Shown here in pieces: positions 41,915-49,496 of a stretch of DNA of 64,000 nucleotides. The stretch covers positions 124,001 through 188,000 of the forward strand of contig NZ_SMFP01000002.1 in NCBI RefSeq assembly GCF_004348975.1, given 5' to 3'. The position numbers were made by a program, and so were the translations under genes. The notes under the pieces are model-generated. The model worked only from the letters and a program-made list of their open reading frames with translations. It searched no databases and was not told the DNA's origin. Positions within the stretch are counted from its first letter, which is position 1. Each line of letters starts with the position of its first letter. The DNA comes from Antarcticimicrobium sediminis. Lineage in GTDB: Bacteria; Pseudomonadota; Alphaproteobacteria; Rhodobacterales; Rhodobacteraceae.

Positions 41915-42310
41915 CTATTCGTCGATGTCGTCGATATCGGCTTGGCCCGACAGTTGACGGCGCACATGGCTCCAGCCCAGCCCGATCCCCAGAACCGCCG
42001 ACAGCGCCAATATGCCCAGCCAGACGTTCAGGTCGCGGTTGCTCAGGGCCAGCAGTCCGAAATCCGTCAGCACCCAAAGCAGCGCCAGCACCACGGCGAG
42101 GACCAGAGCCATCCCGACTCCCCCGATCGAGCGCAGGGTCGCACGCAGATAAACGATGTAGCCGATCAGCAGGACCAGCCCCATCAGCACGGTCAAAGAG
42201 AGAAAAGAGCCGTAATTCGCCATTGACCAGCGAATATAGTTCCACTGGGTCGGGTTGTAGGTCAGCGCAATCAGGATAAAGGCAAACATCCAGCGCAGAA
42301 ACAGGCCCAT
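41915..42310 (-). CDS. Small integral membrane protein of unknown function
   Basis: A 131-residue protein with four hydrophobic segments, interrupted by NPTQWNYIRW and NRDLNVW. It ends with DIDDIDE, encoded by two in-frame 9-bp repeats (41921-41938) just before the stop. I think it belongs to a DUF of Rhodobacteraceae membrane proteins (possibly DUF6524), but that is from memory. It is convergent with the nth operon and divergent from purA; no functional partner is visible. Confidence 0.65.
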   Translation of the reverse strand: MGLFLRWMFAFILIALTYNPTQWNYIRWSMANYGSFLSLTVLMGLVLLIGYIVYLRATLRSIGGVGMALVLAVVLALLWVLTDFGLLALSNRDLNVWLGILALSAVLGIGLGWSHVRRQLSGQADIDDIDE

Positions 42311-42465
42311 CGCTCTATCCCGTCAGTGTTGAGGTGGACGCAAAGTTGACCAAAGCGGGGGGCGTTGTCCAGCCCCAAGCGGTGCTGCGTCGAAATACCG
42401 GTTTTCCTGCGGCCTTGGCATCGCTATACCGACGCGGGTTTGAACAACGCAGCTAAGGACCGGAT

Positions 42466-43758
42466 ATGGCCAATGTCGTCGTGGTCGGCGCCCAGTGGGG
42501 CGACGAAGGAAAAGGCAAGATCGTTGATTGGCTCAGCGAACGTGCCGATGTGATTGCGCGGTTTCAGGGCGGGCACAACGCAGGCCATACGCTGGTCGTT
42601 GATGGCGAGGTCTTCAAGCTGAACGCGCTGCCGTCCGGCGTGGTGCGCGGTGGCAAGCTTAGCGTGATCGGCAACGGCGTGGTGCTGGACCCTTGGCATC
42701 TGGTCACCGAAATCGAAAAGATTCGCGAACAGGGCGTGGTGATCACCCCCGAGACGCTGATGATCGCCGAGAACACGCCGCTGATTCTGCCGTTTCATGG
42801 CGAGTTGGACCGCGCGCGTGAGGCACAGAACTCGGTCGCCAAGATCGGCACCACCGGGCGCGGCATCGGGCCGTGTTATGAGGACAAGGTCGGGCGCCGT
42901 GCAATCCGCGTCGCCGATCTGGCCGACAAGGCCACGCTTGAACTGCGCGTGGATCGCGCGCTGGTGCATCACAACGCCCTGCGCTCCGGTCTGGGGCAGG
43001 AGCCGATCGACCGGGATGCGCTGATCGCCATGCTGAACGAGATCGCGCCCCAGATCCTGCAATATGCCGCCCCGGTCTGGAAGGTGCTGAACGAGAAGCG
43101 CCGCGCCGGCAAGCGCATCCTGTTCGAGGGCGCGCAGGGCGCGCTGTTGGACATCGACTTCGGGACCTATCCCTTTGTCACCTCGTCCAACGTCATCGCC
43201 GGGCAGGCGGCGGCGGGCACCGGGATGGGACCGGGGGCCATCGATTTCGTCCTTGGCATCGTCAAAGCCTATACCACCCGCGTGGGCGAAGGCCCGTTCC
43301 CGACCGAGCTCGACGATGACGATGGTCAGCGTCTGGGCGAACGGGGCCATGAGTTCGGCACCGTGACCGGCCGCAAACGCCGCTGCGGCTGGTTCGATGC
43401 CGCGCTGGTGCGCCAGACCTGCGCCGTCTCCGGCGTCAACGGCATTGCCCTGACCAAACTTGATGTGCTGGACGGGTTCGAGACGCTCAAGATCTGCATC
43501 GGCTATGATCTCGACGGCAAACAGCTGGATTACCTGCCGACGGCGGCCGACCAACAGGCCCGCTGCGTGCCCATCTACGAAGAGGTGCCGGGCTGGAGCG
43601 AATCGACCGAAGGGGCGCGTTCGTGGAACGACCTGCCGGCGAACGCGATCAAATACGTGCGCCATATCGAAGAGCTGATCCAGTGCCCGGTTGCGCTGCT
43701 GTCCACCTCGCCCGAGCGCGAGGATACCATCCTCGTCACCGATCCCTTTGCAGATTGA
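42466..43758 (+). CDS. purA: Adenylosuccinate synthase
   Basis: A 430-residue enzyme that joins IMP and aspartate using GTP, the first committed step to AMP. The P-loop is QWGDEGKGK with catalytic D13, and H41 is in [43 protein letters not shown] and [17 protein letters not shown] are all in place. AAGGA lies eight bases upstream of the ATG. The downstream DUF2842 gene starts ten bases after its stop, so they are probably cotranscribed. Confidence 0.97.
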   Translation: MANVVVVGAQWGDEGKGKIVDWLSERADVIARFQGGHNAGHTLVVDGEVFKLNALPSGVVRGGKLSVIGNGVVLDPWHLVTEIEKIREQGVVITPETLMIAENTPLILPFHGELDRAREAQNSVAKIGTTGRGIGPCYEDKVGRRAIRVADLADKATLELRVDRALVHHNALRSGLGQEPIDRDALIAMLNEIAPQILQYAAPVWKVLNEKRRAGKRILFEGAQGALLDIDFGTYPFVTSSNVIAGQAAAGTGMGPGAIDFVLGIVKAYTTRVGEGPFPTELDDDDGQRLGERGHEFGTVTGRKRRCGWFDAALVRQTCAVSGVNGIALTKLDVLDGFETLKICIGYDLDGKQLDYLPTAADQQARCVPIYEEVPGWSESTEGARSWNDLPANAIKYVRHIEELIQCPVALLSTSPEREDTILVTDPFAD

Positions 43759-43768
43759 GGCCGCCACA

Positions 43769-44011
43769 ATGTCCGACACACCCCGACTCAGCTACAAGGC
43801 CCGCCGCCGTTGGGCGCTGGTGATCCTGCTGGTCGGGATGCCGGCCTATATCGTGGCTGCGGTCACGCTGATAAGCTGGATTGACCGACCCTCGATGCTG
43901 GTCGAGCTGATCGTCTATGTGGTGCTGGGGCTGCTCTGGGCGCTGCCGTTCAAGTTCATCTTTCGCGGCGTCGGTCAGGCCGACCCAGATGCGAACAAGG
44001 ACGAGCAGTGA
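43769..44011 (+). CDS. DUF2842 domain-containing membrane protein
   Basis: An 80-residue protein with two hydrophobic helices (about residues 14-36 and 44-65) and a short acidic tail. The start at ATG 43769 is placed right after purA; the frame extends into purA but without a better signal. Membership in DUF2842 is from the short helical pair with KARRRWALVILLVGMP. The function is unknown. The last codons, GAG CAG TGA, already belong to a 17-bp tandem repeat. Confidence 0.82.
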   Translation: MSDTPRLSYKARRRWALVILLVGMPAYIVAAVTLISWIDRPSMLVELIVYVVLGLLWALPFKFIFRGVGQADPDANKDEQ

Positions 44012-44063
44012 TCAAGACCGGGCGCTAATCAAGACCGTGCAGTGATCAAGACCGTGCAGTGAT
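44006..44063 (+). repeat. 17-bp tandem repeat, 3.4 copies, over the DUF2842 stop codon
   Basis: Units are CAGTGATCAAGACCGGG, CGCTAATCAAGACCGTG and CAGTGATCAAGACCGTG, then CAGTGAT. Each holds TGA or TAA at the same place, so because 17 is not a multiple of 3, stop codons occur in all three frames in succession. Confidence 0.85.
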
Positions 44064-44402
44064 ACGCGATGACGCCGCCCCGACCGGGGCGGCGCGTGGT
44101 CTGTCGGAACCAACGGATCGAACGGGCCTCAGCTGGCCTGCGTCCCCGTCCTTTTTCCCCATCCTTTCCCCGTCCTGCGCCCCTGCGGTCCCGCTGTGCG
44201 TCCCAGATGCGCGGCGCGCCGCCGGTTTTTCGCATTCGCAGCGGCAATATCGCTCACGCGCCTTTCACATAGAGTTGATTGCGTGCAACACTCGTTGCGG
44301 GTTCGGGATGAGCAACTACATATCCGAACGAGACACACGCTTCGGGAAAAGCTTGGGGCGCGGGTTTCGAATCAACGCACGCTTTGACAAGGAGGCAAGC
44401 AG
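44012..44402 (+). other. Intergenic region upstream of the HtrA protease gene
   Basis: The first 50 bases are the 17-bp repeat. The rest is GC-rich sequence and then an AT-richer part (44260-44300) that probably holds the promoter. ACATATCCGAACG occurs twice, at 44318-44330 and 44421-44433, the second copy inside the coding start. AAGGAGG at 44389-44395 is a strong ribosome-binding site. I find no RNA gene. Confidence 0.5.
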
Positions 44403-45884
44403 TTGCAGCCAAAGGCACTCACATATCCGAACGGGCAGGCCGGCCCGATCACCCGTATGCGGCTGATCGGACTGACCGTTTTGACCATGATCTTTGTGCT
44501 GGCGCAGGTGGCGCTTGCCCAAGCCAGGCCCGAGAGCCTCGCGCCGCTGGCCGAAAAGATCAGCCCGGCGGTTGTCAACATCACCACCACAACACTTGTC
44601 GAGGGCCGCACCGGCCCTCAGGGCATCGTTCCCGATGGCTCCCCGTTTGAGGATTTCTTCAAGGAGTTTCAGGACCGCAACGGAGACAAGGGCAAGGATC
44701 GCCCGCGCCGCTCCTCGGCGCTGGGCTCGGGCTTTGTCATCTCCGAGGATGGCTATGTGGTTACCAACAACCACGTGATCGAAGGCGCTGACGAGATTCA
44801 GATCGAGTTCTTCGATGGCGAGGAAATGAAAGCCGAAGTCGTCGGCACCGATCCCAATACTGATATCGCGCTGCTCAAGGTCAAGGCGGACAAACCGCTC
44901 GCCTTTGTTCCCTTTGGCGACAGCGATACCGCCCGCGTGGGCGATTGGGTCATGGCCATGGGCAACCCGCTGGGGCAAGGGTTCTCTGTCACCGTTGGCA
45001 TCGTCTCGGCCCGCAACCGGGCGCTGAGCGGCACCTATGACGACTACATCCAGACCGACGCGGCGATCAACCGGGGTAACTCGGGCGGACCGCTGTTCAA
45101 TCTCGACGGCGAGGTGATCGGCGTGAACACCGCGATCCTCAGCCCCAATGGGGGCTCGATTGGGATCGGTTTCTCGATGGCCTCCAACGTGGTCAGCAAG
45201 GTCACCGCGCAGTTGCGCGAATATGGCGAGACCCGTCGCGGCTGGCTGGGTGTGCGGATCCAGGACGTGACCGATGACGTGGCCGAGGCGATCAATCTCG
45301 CCAAAGCCGAAGGCGCGTTGATCACCGATGTGCCAGAGGGCCCCGCGATGGAGGCGGGCCTGTTGTCGGGCGACGTGATCATCAGCTTTGACGGCAAGGA
45401 CGTGAAGGACACCCGTGGTCTGGTCAAACAGGTCGGCAATACCACCGTCGGCAAGGCCGTGCGCGTGGTGGTGTTCCGCGAGGGGGCCACAAAGACCCTT
45501 TTGGTCACGCTGGGCCGCCGTGAAGAGGCCGAACGTGCCGTACCCGCCGCAATGGACGGTGGCGACGCCCCGGAGCCGAGCAAGACAGAACTACTGGGCC
45601 TGACCCTGACCCCGCCCACCGACGAGATGCGCAAGGAGTTGAGCATTCCCGACGGTATGGAGGGGCTGGTGGTGATGAACGTGGATGAATCCAGCGAAGC
45701 CTTTGAAAAGGGGCTGCGCGCCGGGGATCTGATCACCGAGGCGGGCCAGCAGAAGGTCACGTCGAGTGCGGATCTTGAAGAGCGCATCGCGGCGGCAAAG
45801 GAAGCTGGGCGCAAATCGCTGCTGCTGCTGATCCGTCGCGCTGGCGAGCCGCGCTTTGTCGCGCTGGGCCTCACCACAGACTGA
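44403..45884 (+). CDS. DegP/DegQ (HtrA) family periplasmic serine endoprotease
   Basis: A 493-residue envelope protease and chaperone. The start is TTG 44403, placed seven bases after AAGGAGG; the next ATG (44457) lacks a good site. Residues 19-42 form the signal peptide (RLIGLTVLTMIFVLAQVALA). The trypsin-like triad is H124 (NNHVIEG), D154 (NTDIALL) and S227 (GNSGGPL), followed by two PDZ domains (about 270-370 and 395-485; RRGWLGVRIQDV, GLVVMNVDESS). It degrades misfolded periplasmic proteins. It ends before a strong terminator. Confidence 0.95.
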   Translation: MQPKALTYPNGQAGPITRMRLIGLTVLTMIFVLAQVALAQARPESLAPLAEKISPAVVNITTTTLVEGRTGPQGIVPDGSPFEDFFKEFQDRNGDKGKDRPRRSSALGSGFVISEDGYVVTNNHVIEGADEIQIEFFDGEEMKAEVVGTDPNTDIALLKVKADKPLAFVPFGDSDTARVGDWVMAMGNPLGQGFSVTVGIVSARNRALSGTYDDYIQTDAAINRGNSGGPLFNLDGEVIGVNTAILSPNGGSIGIGFSMASNVVSKVTAQLREYGETRRGWLGVRIQDVTDDVAEAINLAKAEGALITDVPEGPAMEAGLLSGDVIISFDGKDVKDTRGLVKQVGNTTVGKAVRVVVFREGATKTLLVTLGRREEAERAVPAAMDGGDAPEPSKTELLGLTLTPPTDEMRKELSIPDGMEGLVVMNVDESSEAFEKGLRAGDLITEAGQQKVTSSADLEERIAAAKEAGRKSLLLLIRRAGEPRFVALGLTTD

Positions 45885-45904
45885 TCGTACCAGAAATTCT
45901 GGGG

Positions 45905-45933
45905 AAAGGCCGGGCGGATCGCCCGGCCTTTTT
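45905..45933 (+). terminator. Rho-independent terminator after the HtrA gene
   Basis: AAAGGCCGGGCG-GAT-CGCCCGGCCTTTTT forms a 9-bp GC stem extended by A-T pairs and a T-run, 21 bases after the stop. Confidence 0.93.
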
Positions 45934-46207
45934 CGTTGCGCGACGTTGTTTTTTCGCTTGGCTCAGGGCAGGGCTAGGAAGGGGCCTTTGCATTGCGAAG
46001 GAACAGTGCGGAGACCGCGATTCGGCGACCTTTCTCAGGGGCACGTCAGGGCAATCAGGGGGCGGGACATGGGCTGATGAACAGGTCCGCGGTCCGCCCG
46101 GAAACGCCAAGCCGGTTGCTTAATTGCCTTGATCAGAGAACACTGGTGCAAGGGTTCGCTCCCCGGGGATGTCCGCTTTGAAGCGCAAGCCCTTGAAAGG
46201 TAACAAT
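45934..46207 (+). other. Intergenic region upstream of the orphan lysine-rich gene
   Basis: The 274 bases hold no gene that I can support. Short frames on either strand lack ribosome sites. The last 20 bases supply AAAGG before the next ATG. A promoter is expected here but no clear -35/-10 pair is visible. Confidence 0.45.
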
Positions 46208-46840
46208 ATGGTCAATGAGTATTTGAGAATAGAGCGTATTCCAAAAGGCTTTGCCGCCACCGATGTGTTGAAAACCTTCGGCTGGCCAAAGCCAAGCCAC
46301 CAAAAAATCGTCAAGAAAGGCTATAACGCGAAATACCGGAAAATCGCGCCGACGGCCGACACGGTTCTAAGCGCGCCGACCGATTTTACTTTCCCGCGCA
46401 TGAACCCAAAGCAGTTCGCCGATTTCAAGAAAAAGCTTGGCGAACTCAGCGGGATATACGGCGAACTGACCAATTTTCGCGAACAATGCGAATATGAGCT
46501 CAAACGGCACAAGACCAGCGTCAAGAAGATCGAGAATGCCAGCAAGCGCTACAGCAAGCACATAACGAACGCGAACAAGCTGGCGAAACGCTGTGTTGAC
46601 GACCTGAAGGCCTGTGGCATTCAAAGCCCGACGTTGCAGTTTTCAGAACGGCAGGCGCAAATCTGGTCGGATCAGGTCCATGACCTCAAGAAGAAATACG
46701 AGGACGACATGATCCCCGAGGGCGGGCGCGAAACGCTGCGGCTTCAGATCAAGGATCTGAAAAAGGGTCAGACCGGTGTGTTGAAAGAGATCCTCGCCCA
46801 GATCGCCCGCATCTCCGGCGCTGCGGTGGTCATGCCCTGA
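46208..46840 (+). CDS. Orphan Lys-rich protein with possible LysM-like N-terminus and coiled coil
   Basis: A 210-residue protein, clearly richer in Lys and lower in GC than neighbouring genes, which hints at transfer. I use ATG 46208 (AAAGG upstream). Residues 5-60 (YLRIERIPKGFAATDVLK, then HQKIVKKGYNAKYRKIAPTA and DFTFPR) resemble the LysM-like N-terminal region of some secretion-system-associated proteins. Residues 65-200 are heptad-like helices, with frequent Lys, Glu and Gln. No signal peptide or transmembrane segment is seen. No partner gene is near; the function is unknown. Confidence 0.6.
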   Translation: MVNEYLRIERIPKGFAATDVLKTFGWPKPSHQKIVKKGYNAKYRKIAPTADTVLSAPTDFTFPRMNPKQFADFKKKLGELSGIYGELTNFREQCEYELKRHKTSVKKIENASKRYSKHITNANKLAKRCVDDLKACGIQSPTLQFSERQAQIWSDQVHDLKKKYEDDMIPEGGRETLRLQIKDLKKGQTGVLKEILAQIARISGAAVVMP

Positions 46841-46894
46841 CGATTGGCCCGGTCGGGTTGGAACGACGGATCGCGGCCGAAAAAGGCGAGTAGC

Positions 46895-46932
46895 AAAAAA
46901 AAACGAGCCATGTGTTGGGACACATGGCTCGT
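46895..46932 (-). terminator. Strong rho-independent terminator for minus-strand transcription
   Basis: ACGAGCCATGTGT-CCCA-ACACATGGCTCGT (minus strand) is a perfect 13-bp stem with a 4-base loop, and nine Ts follow. It lies 200 bases beyond the stop of the Crp/Fnr gene, so either that mRNA has a long 3' tail or a separate RNA ends here. Confidence 0.88.
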
Positions 46933-47050
46933 ACTCGACCGACCAATAAAACACCGGATGGGCGGCCGGTCGCTGTCTTGGCGGAAAGACCGGGAGACTG
47001 ACCTTGGGGGGACAGGCTCTTTCGGTCGGTATATCCCGCCACGGCTTAGA
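46933..47050 (-). ncRNA. Candidate small RNA or 3' UTR downstream of the Crp/Fnr gene
   Basis: Between a Crp-type palindrome (47073-47092) and a strong minus-strand terminator (46895-46932) there is about 120-150 bases with no supported gene. It contains a local hairpin GAGTC-TCTGC-GACTC. It could be an independent sRNA or the tail of the regulator's mRNA. I do not recognise tmRNA, 6S, SRP or RNase P features. Confidence 0.35.
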
Positions 47051-47072
47051 GTCGCAGAGACTCGGGGCTGCG

Positions 47073-47092
47073 TCTGTAAAGTAGATCACAGA
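47073..47092. promoter_or_regulatory. Crp/Fnr-type operator palindrome
   Basis: On the minus strand TCTGTGATCTACTTTACAGA: TCTGT and ACAGA arms, and TGTGA-N6-TTACA, one change from the Crp consensus TGTGA-N6-TCACA. It lies 40 bases downstream of the stop codon of a Crp/Fnr-family gene. Confidence 0.5.
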
Positions 47093-47131
47093 TTTACCAT
47101 TTTTGCGCTGCGGGTCCGGCCCCGGTGGCGA

Positions 47132-47809
47132 TCAGAACGCGTCCAGATCGGCCAAGGCTCGCAACGCGCAGGGGTCATGGATGGTCACACCGCCACGCCC
47201 GGTCTGGATTATGCCAGCCTCGCGCCAGTTCGACAGGGTCTTTGACACCGCCTCGCGGGTGGCACCGACGAATTCAGCCAGTTCCGCCTGCGACATTCCC
47301 ACCGCGCCGCTTTGTGCGCCACCGGTCACCTCACCCAGGTGCAGCAGGCGCCGCGCCAACCGGGTCGCGAGCGGCAGAAACACCTGTTCGTTCAACTGCC
47401 GCCCCATCCAGCGCATCCGTTGGCCCGCCAGCCGGATCATGTCGTCGGCCAGATCCGGGGGGTGGTGGATCTTGTCCAGAACATCCGCATGACGCACCCG
47501 CAGCAACCGGGCCGGTGTCAGCGCGGTGACAGTTGCCGTATGCGGGCCGGGATCGAACAGCGTGATCTCACCAAACACCGCGCCCGGCCCCATCAGGTCA
47601 AGCGCGAGCTTTCGCCCATTTGCCGACAGGATCGAGAATTCCATCTGCCCCTGCAGAATCGCATAGAGCGAGTCGCCCGGTGTGCCCTGTTCGAACAGCA
47701 CATCTCCTGCGGCCAACTCGACCGGCACCGCCTGCGCGGCCAGCATCCGTTTCAGATCATCTGACGCGACCGAAAGAAAGCCACTTTCGGGAAGGGAGAA
47801 AAAGGGCAT
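47132..47809 (-). CDS. Crp/Fnr family transcriptional regulator
   Basis: A 225-residue regulator with a cNMP-binding fold (about residues 20-130; FEQGTPGDSLYAILQGQMEFS, FGEITLFDPGPHTATVTAL) and a Crp-type winged HTH (about 150-220; MSQAELAEFVGATREAVSKTLSNW). The four Fe-S cysteines of FNR are absent, so it is not an oxygen sensor of that class. In the nucleotide pocket FGEITLFDPGPHTATV partly matches the cAMP-binding phosphate cassette, but key Arg/Ser cannot be verified by eye. ispZ lies just upstream on the same strand. Confidence 0.9.
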   Translation of the reverse strand: MPFFSLPESGFLSVASDDLKRMLAAQAVPVELAAGDVLFEQGTPGDSLYAILQGQMEFSILSANGRKLALDLMGPGAVFGEITLFDPGPHTATVTALTPARLLRVRHADVLDKIHHPPDLADDMIRLAGQRMRWMGRQLNEQVFLPLATRLARRLLHLGEVTGGAQSGAVGMSQAELAEFVGATREAVSKTLSNWREAGIIQTGRGGVTIHDPCALRALADLDAF

Positions 47810-47877
47810 GGCTGCGGCGTCCTGAGATGGTGTCGCGGCGAGGCTATCAAACGGCCCCGCCAGAGAAAATCCGTTCG

Positions 47878-48489
47878 TTACAAATCGCTGTCAGCCGGGT
47901 CGATCAGGTACTTCTGCAACCCCATCACCTGCCACCACAGGAACAGGAACAGGATGATGGGAAAGCCAAAGGTCTCGATCTTGACCCACAGATCGGTCGA
48001 CAGGGTGCGCCAGACGATTTCATTGGCGCCGGCCAGAAACGCGAACCCAAAGCAAAGCCGCCGGGTCAGGATCATCCATCCCACCTCTTTCATCGGCAGC
48101 ATGTCGGCCATCACATAGGCCAGATAGGACCGCCCCCGTAGCAGGCCCAGCCCCAACAGCGCGGCGAAGATGCCATAAACGATCGTGGTCTTCATCTTGA
48201 AGAACCGCTCATCGTTGAACCAGGCGGTCAGCCCGCCAAAGAAGATCACCATGAAGGCGGTCAATATCTGCATCCGGCTGAGTTTCCCGGTCAGGTGCCA
48301 CAGGATTGCCATCGCCCCCAGCATCAGCGGCACGAACAGAACCGTGGCCACGATGAACCCGGAATATTCGGTGCCGGCAAAGGTGAAACTCTCGTCGCGC
48401 AATTTCAGGTAAATCACGAAAAAGACCACGGGCGGGCCCAGTTCCAGAACCTGTCGCAGGATCGGGTTGACGTCTTTCTTTTCGCTCAT
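47878..48489 (-). CDS. ispZ: Inner-membrane septation protein A (YciB/IspZ family)
   Basis: A 203-residue membrane protein with five to six helices. It has the YciB motifs QVLELGPPVVFF, TGKLSRMQILTAFMV, ERFFKMKTTIVYGIFAALLG and LTRRLCFGFAFLAGANEIVWRT. The family takes part in cell-envelope synthesis and division in bacteria such as Shigella. It begins ten bases after the EamA gene stop on the same strand, giving the ftsY, EamA, ispZ, crp order. Confidence 0.9.
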   Translation of the reverse strand: MSEKKDVNPILRQVLELGPPVVFFVIYLKLRDESFTFAGTEYSGFIVATVLFVPLMLGAMAILWHLTGKLSRMQILTAFMVIFFGGLTAWFNDERFFKMKTTIVYGIFAALLGLGLLRGRSYLAYVMADMLPMKEVGWMILTRRLCFGFAFLAGANEIVWRTLSTDLWVKIETFGFPIILFLFLWWQVMGLQKYLIDPADSDL

Positions 48490-48499
48490 CGTGCTCTCC

Positions 48500-49402
48500 T
48501 CAGCCGCCTATCTCAACTATCACCGCGCCGAGCGCGATCAACCCCATTAGGGCGATCCGTCGCGGTCCTACGGTTTCTTTCAGCACCAGCCAGCCGATCA
48601 GCGCGGCAAACACGGTCGAGGTCTCGCGCAGGACTGCGGCCTCGCCCACCTTGTCGAGCCGGGTCGCCAGCATGATCGAGCCAAAGCTCAGGAACGCCAC
48701 CAGACCGCCCGCGACCCCGCGCAGGATCAGCGGCCCCGGGGCGGGGCGCACGGCCATGCTGCGCAGGCGCATGGTGGCCAGCACCGGCATGGCGATTCCG
48801 TCGATCAGGAAGAACCAGGCGAGAAAGGTGAACGGGTCGGCGGCAGCACGGATGCCATAGGCGTCATAGGTGGTGTACAGCGCCACGAACAGCCCGGTGA
48901 TCGCCGCCAGCCCCAGCGCTGGCACCAGCGTGTCGCGCGCGGCGGTCAGGAAAATCAGATTGTACAAGGCAAGGCCGAAAATCCCCGACAGCAGCACGGC
49001 GACCCCCAGCCACTGCAGCGGCGCGAAGACCTCGTCAAAGATCAACCAAGCGCCGATCACCGCGAACAACGGCCCGGTGCCGCGCACCACCGGGTAGACC
49101 ACGGTATAGGCCCCTTTGGTATAGGCCTGCGCCTGCAACAGCTTGTAGCAGGTGTGGATGACCCAGGCCCCGGCGAGGATCGGCCACAGATTCGGGGCCG
49201 GCCAAGGCACCACGAACAGGGCAAGGGGCGCGGCCATCAGCCCATAGGCCCCGTCGATCGCGCCCCGGCTGATCCACGGATCGTGCCGCCCCTTTTGCAG
49301 CGCGCCGAACACCGCATGCAGAACCGCCGCAAGCAAGGCCAGCGCGAGGGCGAGCTGATGCCCGGCCTCGGTGCCTTCAAGCGAGATCAGCCAAGCGCTC
49401 AC
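48500..49402 (-). CDS. EamA/DMT superfamily transporter
   Basis: A 300-residue ten-helix DMT permease. Two EamA repeats are seen, the second with GAWLIFDEVFAPLQWLGVAVLL-like and GWLVLKETVGPRRIALMGLI helices with conserved acidic residues. It probably exports or imports a small metabolite by secondary transport. The start at 49402 has weak support upstream; a nearby AT-rich element belongs to a dispersed repeat. Conserved next to ispZ and ftsY. Confidence 0.85.
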   Translation of the reverse strand: MSAWLISLEGTEAGHQLALALALLAAVLHAVFGALQKGRHDPWISRGAIDGAYGLMAAPLALFVVPWPAPNLWPILAGAWVIHTCYKLLQAQAYTKGAYTVVYPVVRGTGPLFAVIGAWLIFDEVFAPLQWLGVAVLLSGIFGLALYNLIFLTAARDTLVPALGLAAITGLFVALYTTYDAYGIRAAADPFTFLAWFFLIDGIAMPVLATMRLRSMAVRPAPGPLILRGVAGGLVAFLSFGSIMLATRLDKVGEAAVLRETSTVFAALIGWLVLKETVGPRRIALMGLIALGAVIVEIGG

Positions 49403-49448
49403 CGCGCGCTATCCGTTGGCGCGGGGACCATGGGGCTGCGGGCGGCAA

Positions 49449-49474
49449 GATGAGTATTTGGACAAAGAAGAAGC
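49449..49474 (+). repeat. Dispersed intergenic repeat, copy B
   Basis: GATGAGTATTTGGACAAAG followed by AAGAAGC, in the gap between the EamA and ftsY genes. It shares the AGTATTT core and the AAGAAGAAG tail with copies A, C and D. Confidence 0.6.
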
Positions 49475-49496
49475 GCGGCGGGGACAGGCAAGGGGA

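Noticed and set aside
42424-43779. Minus-strand 451-codon frame over purA
   Set aside because: Antisense to a conserved gene with all catalytic motifs intact.
44318-44433. 13-bp direct repeat ACATATCCGAACG flanking the HtrA start
   Set aside because: One copy is coding, the other intergenic, with no palindrome or gene that would make it a target-site duplication or operator.
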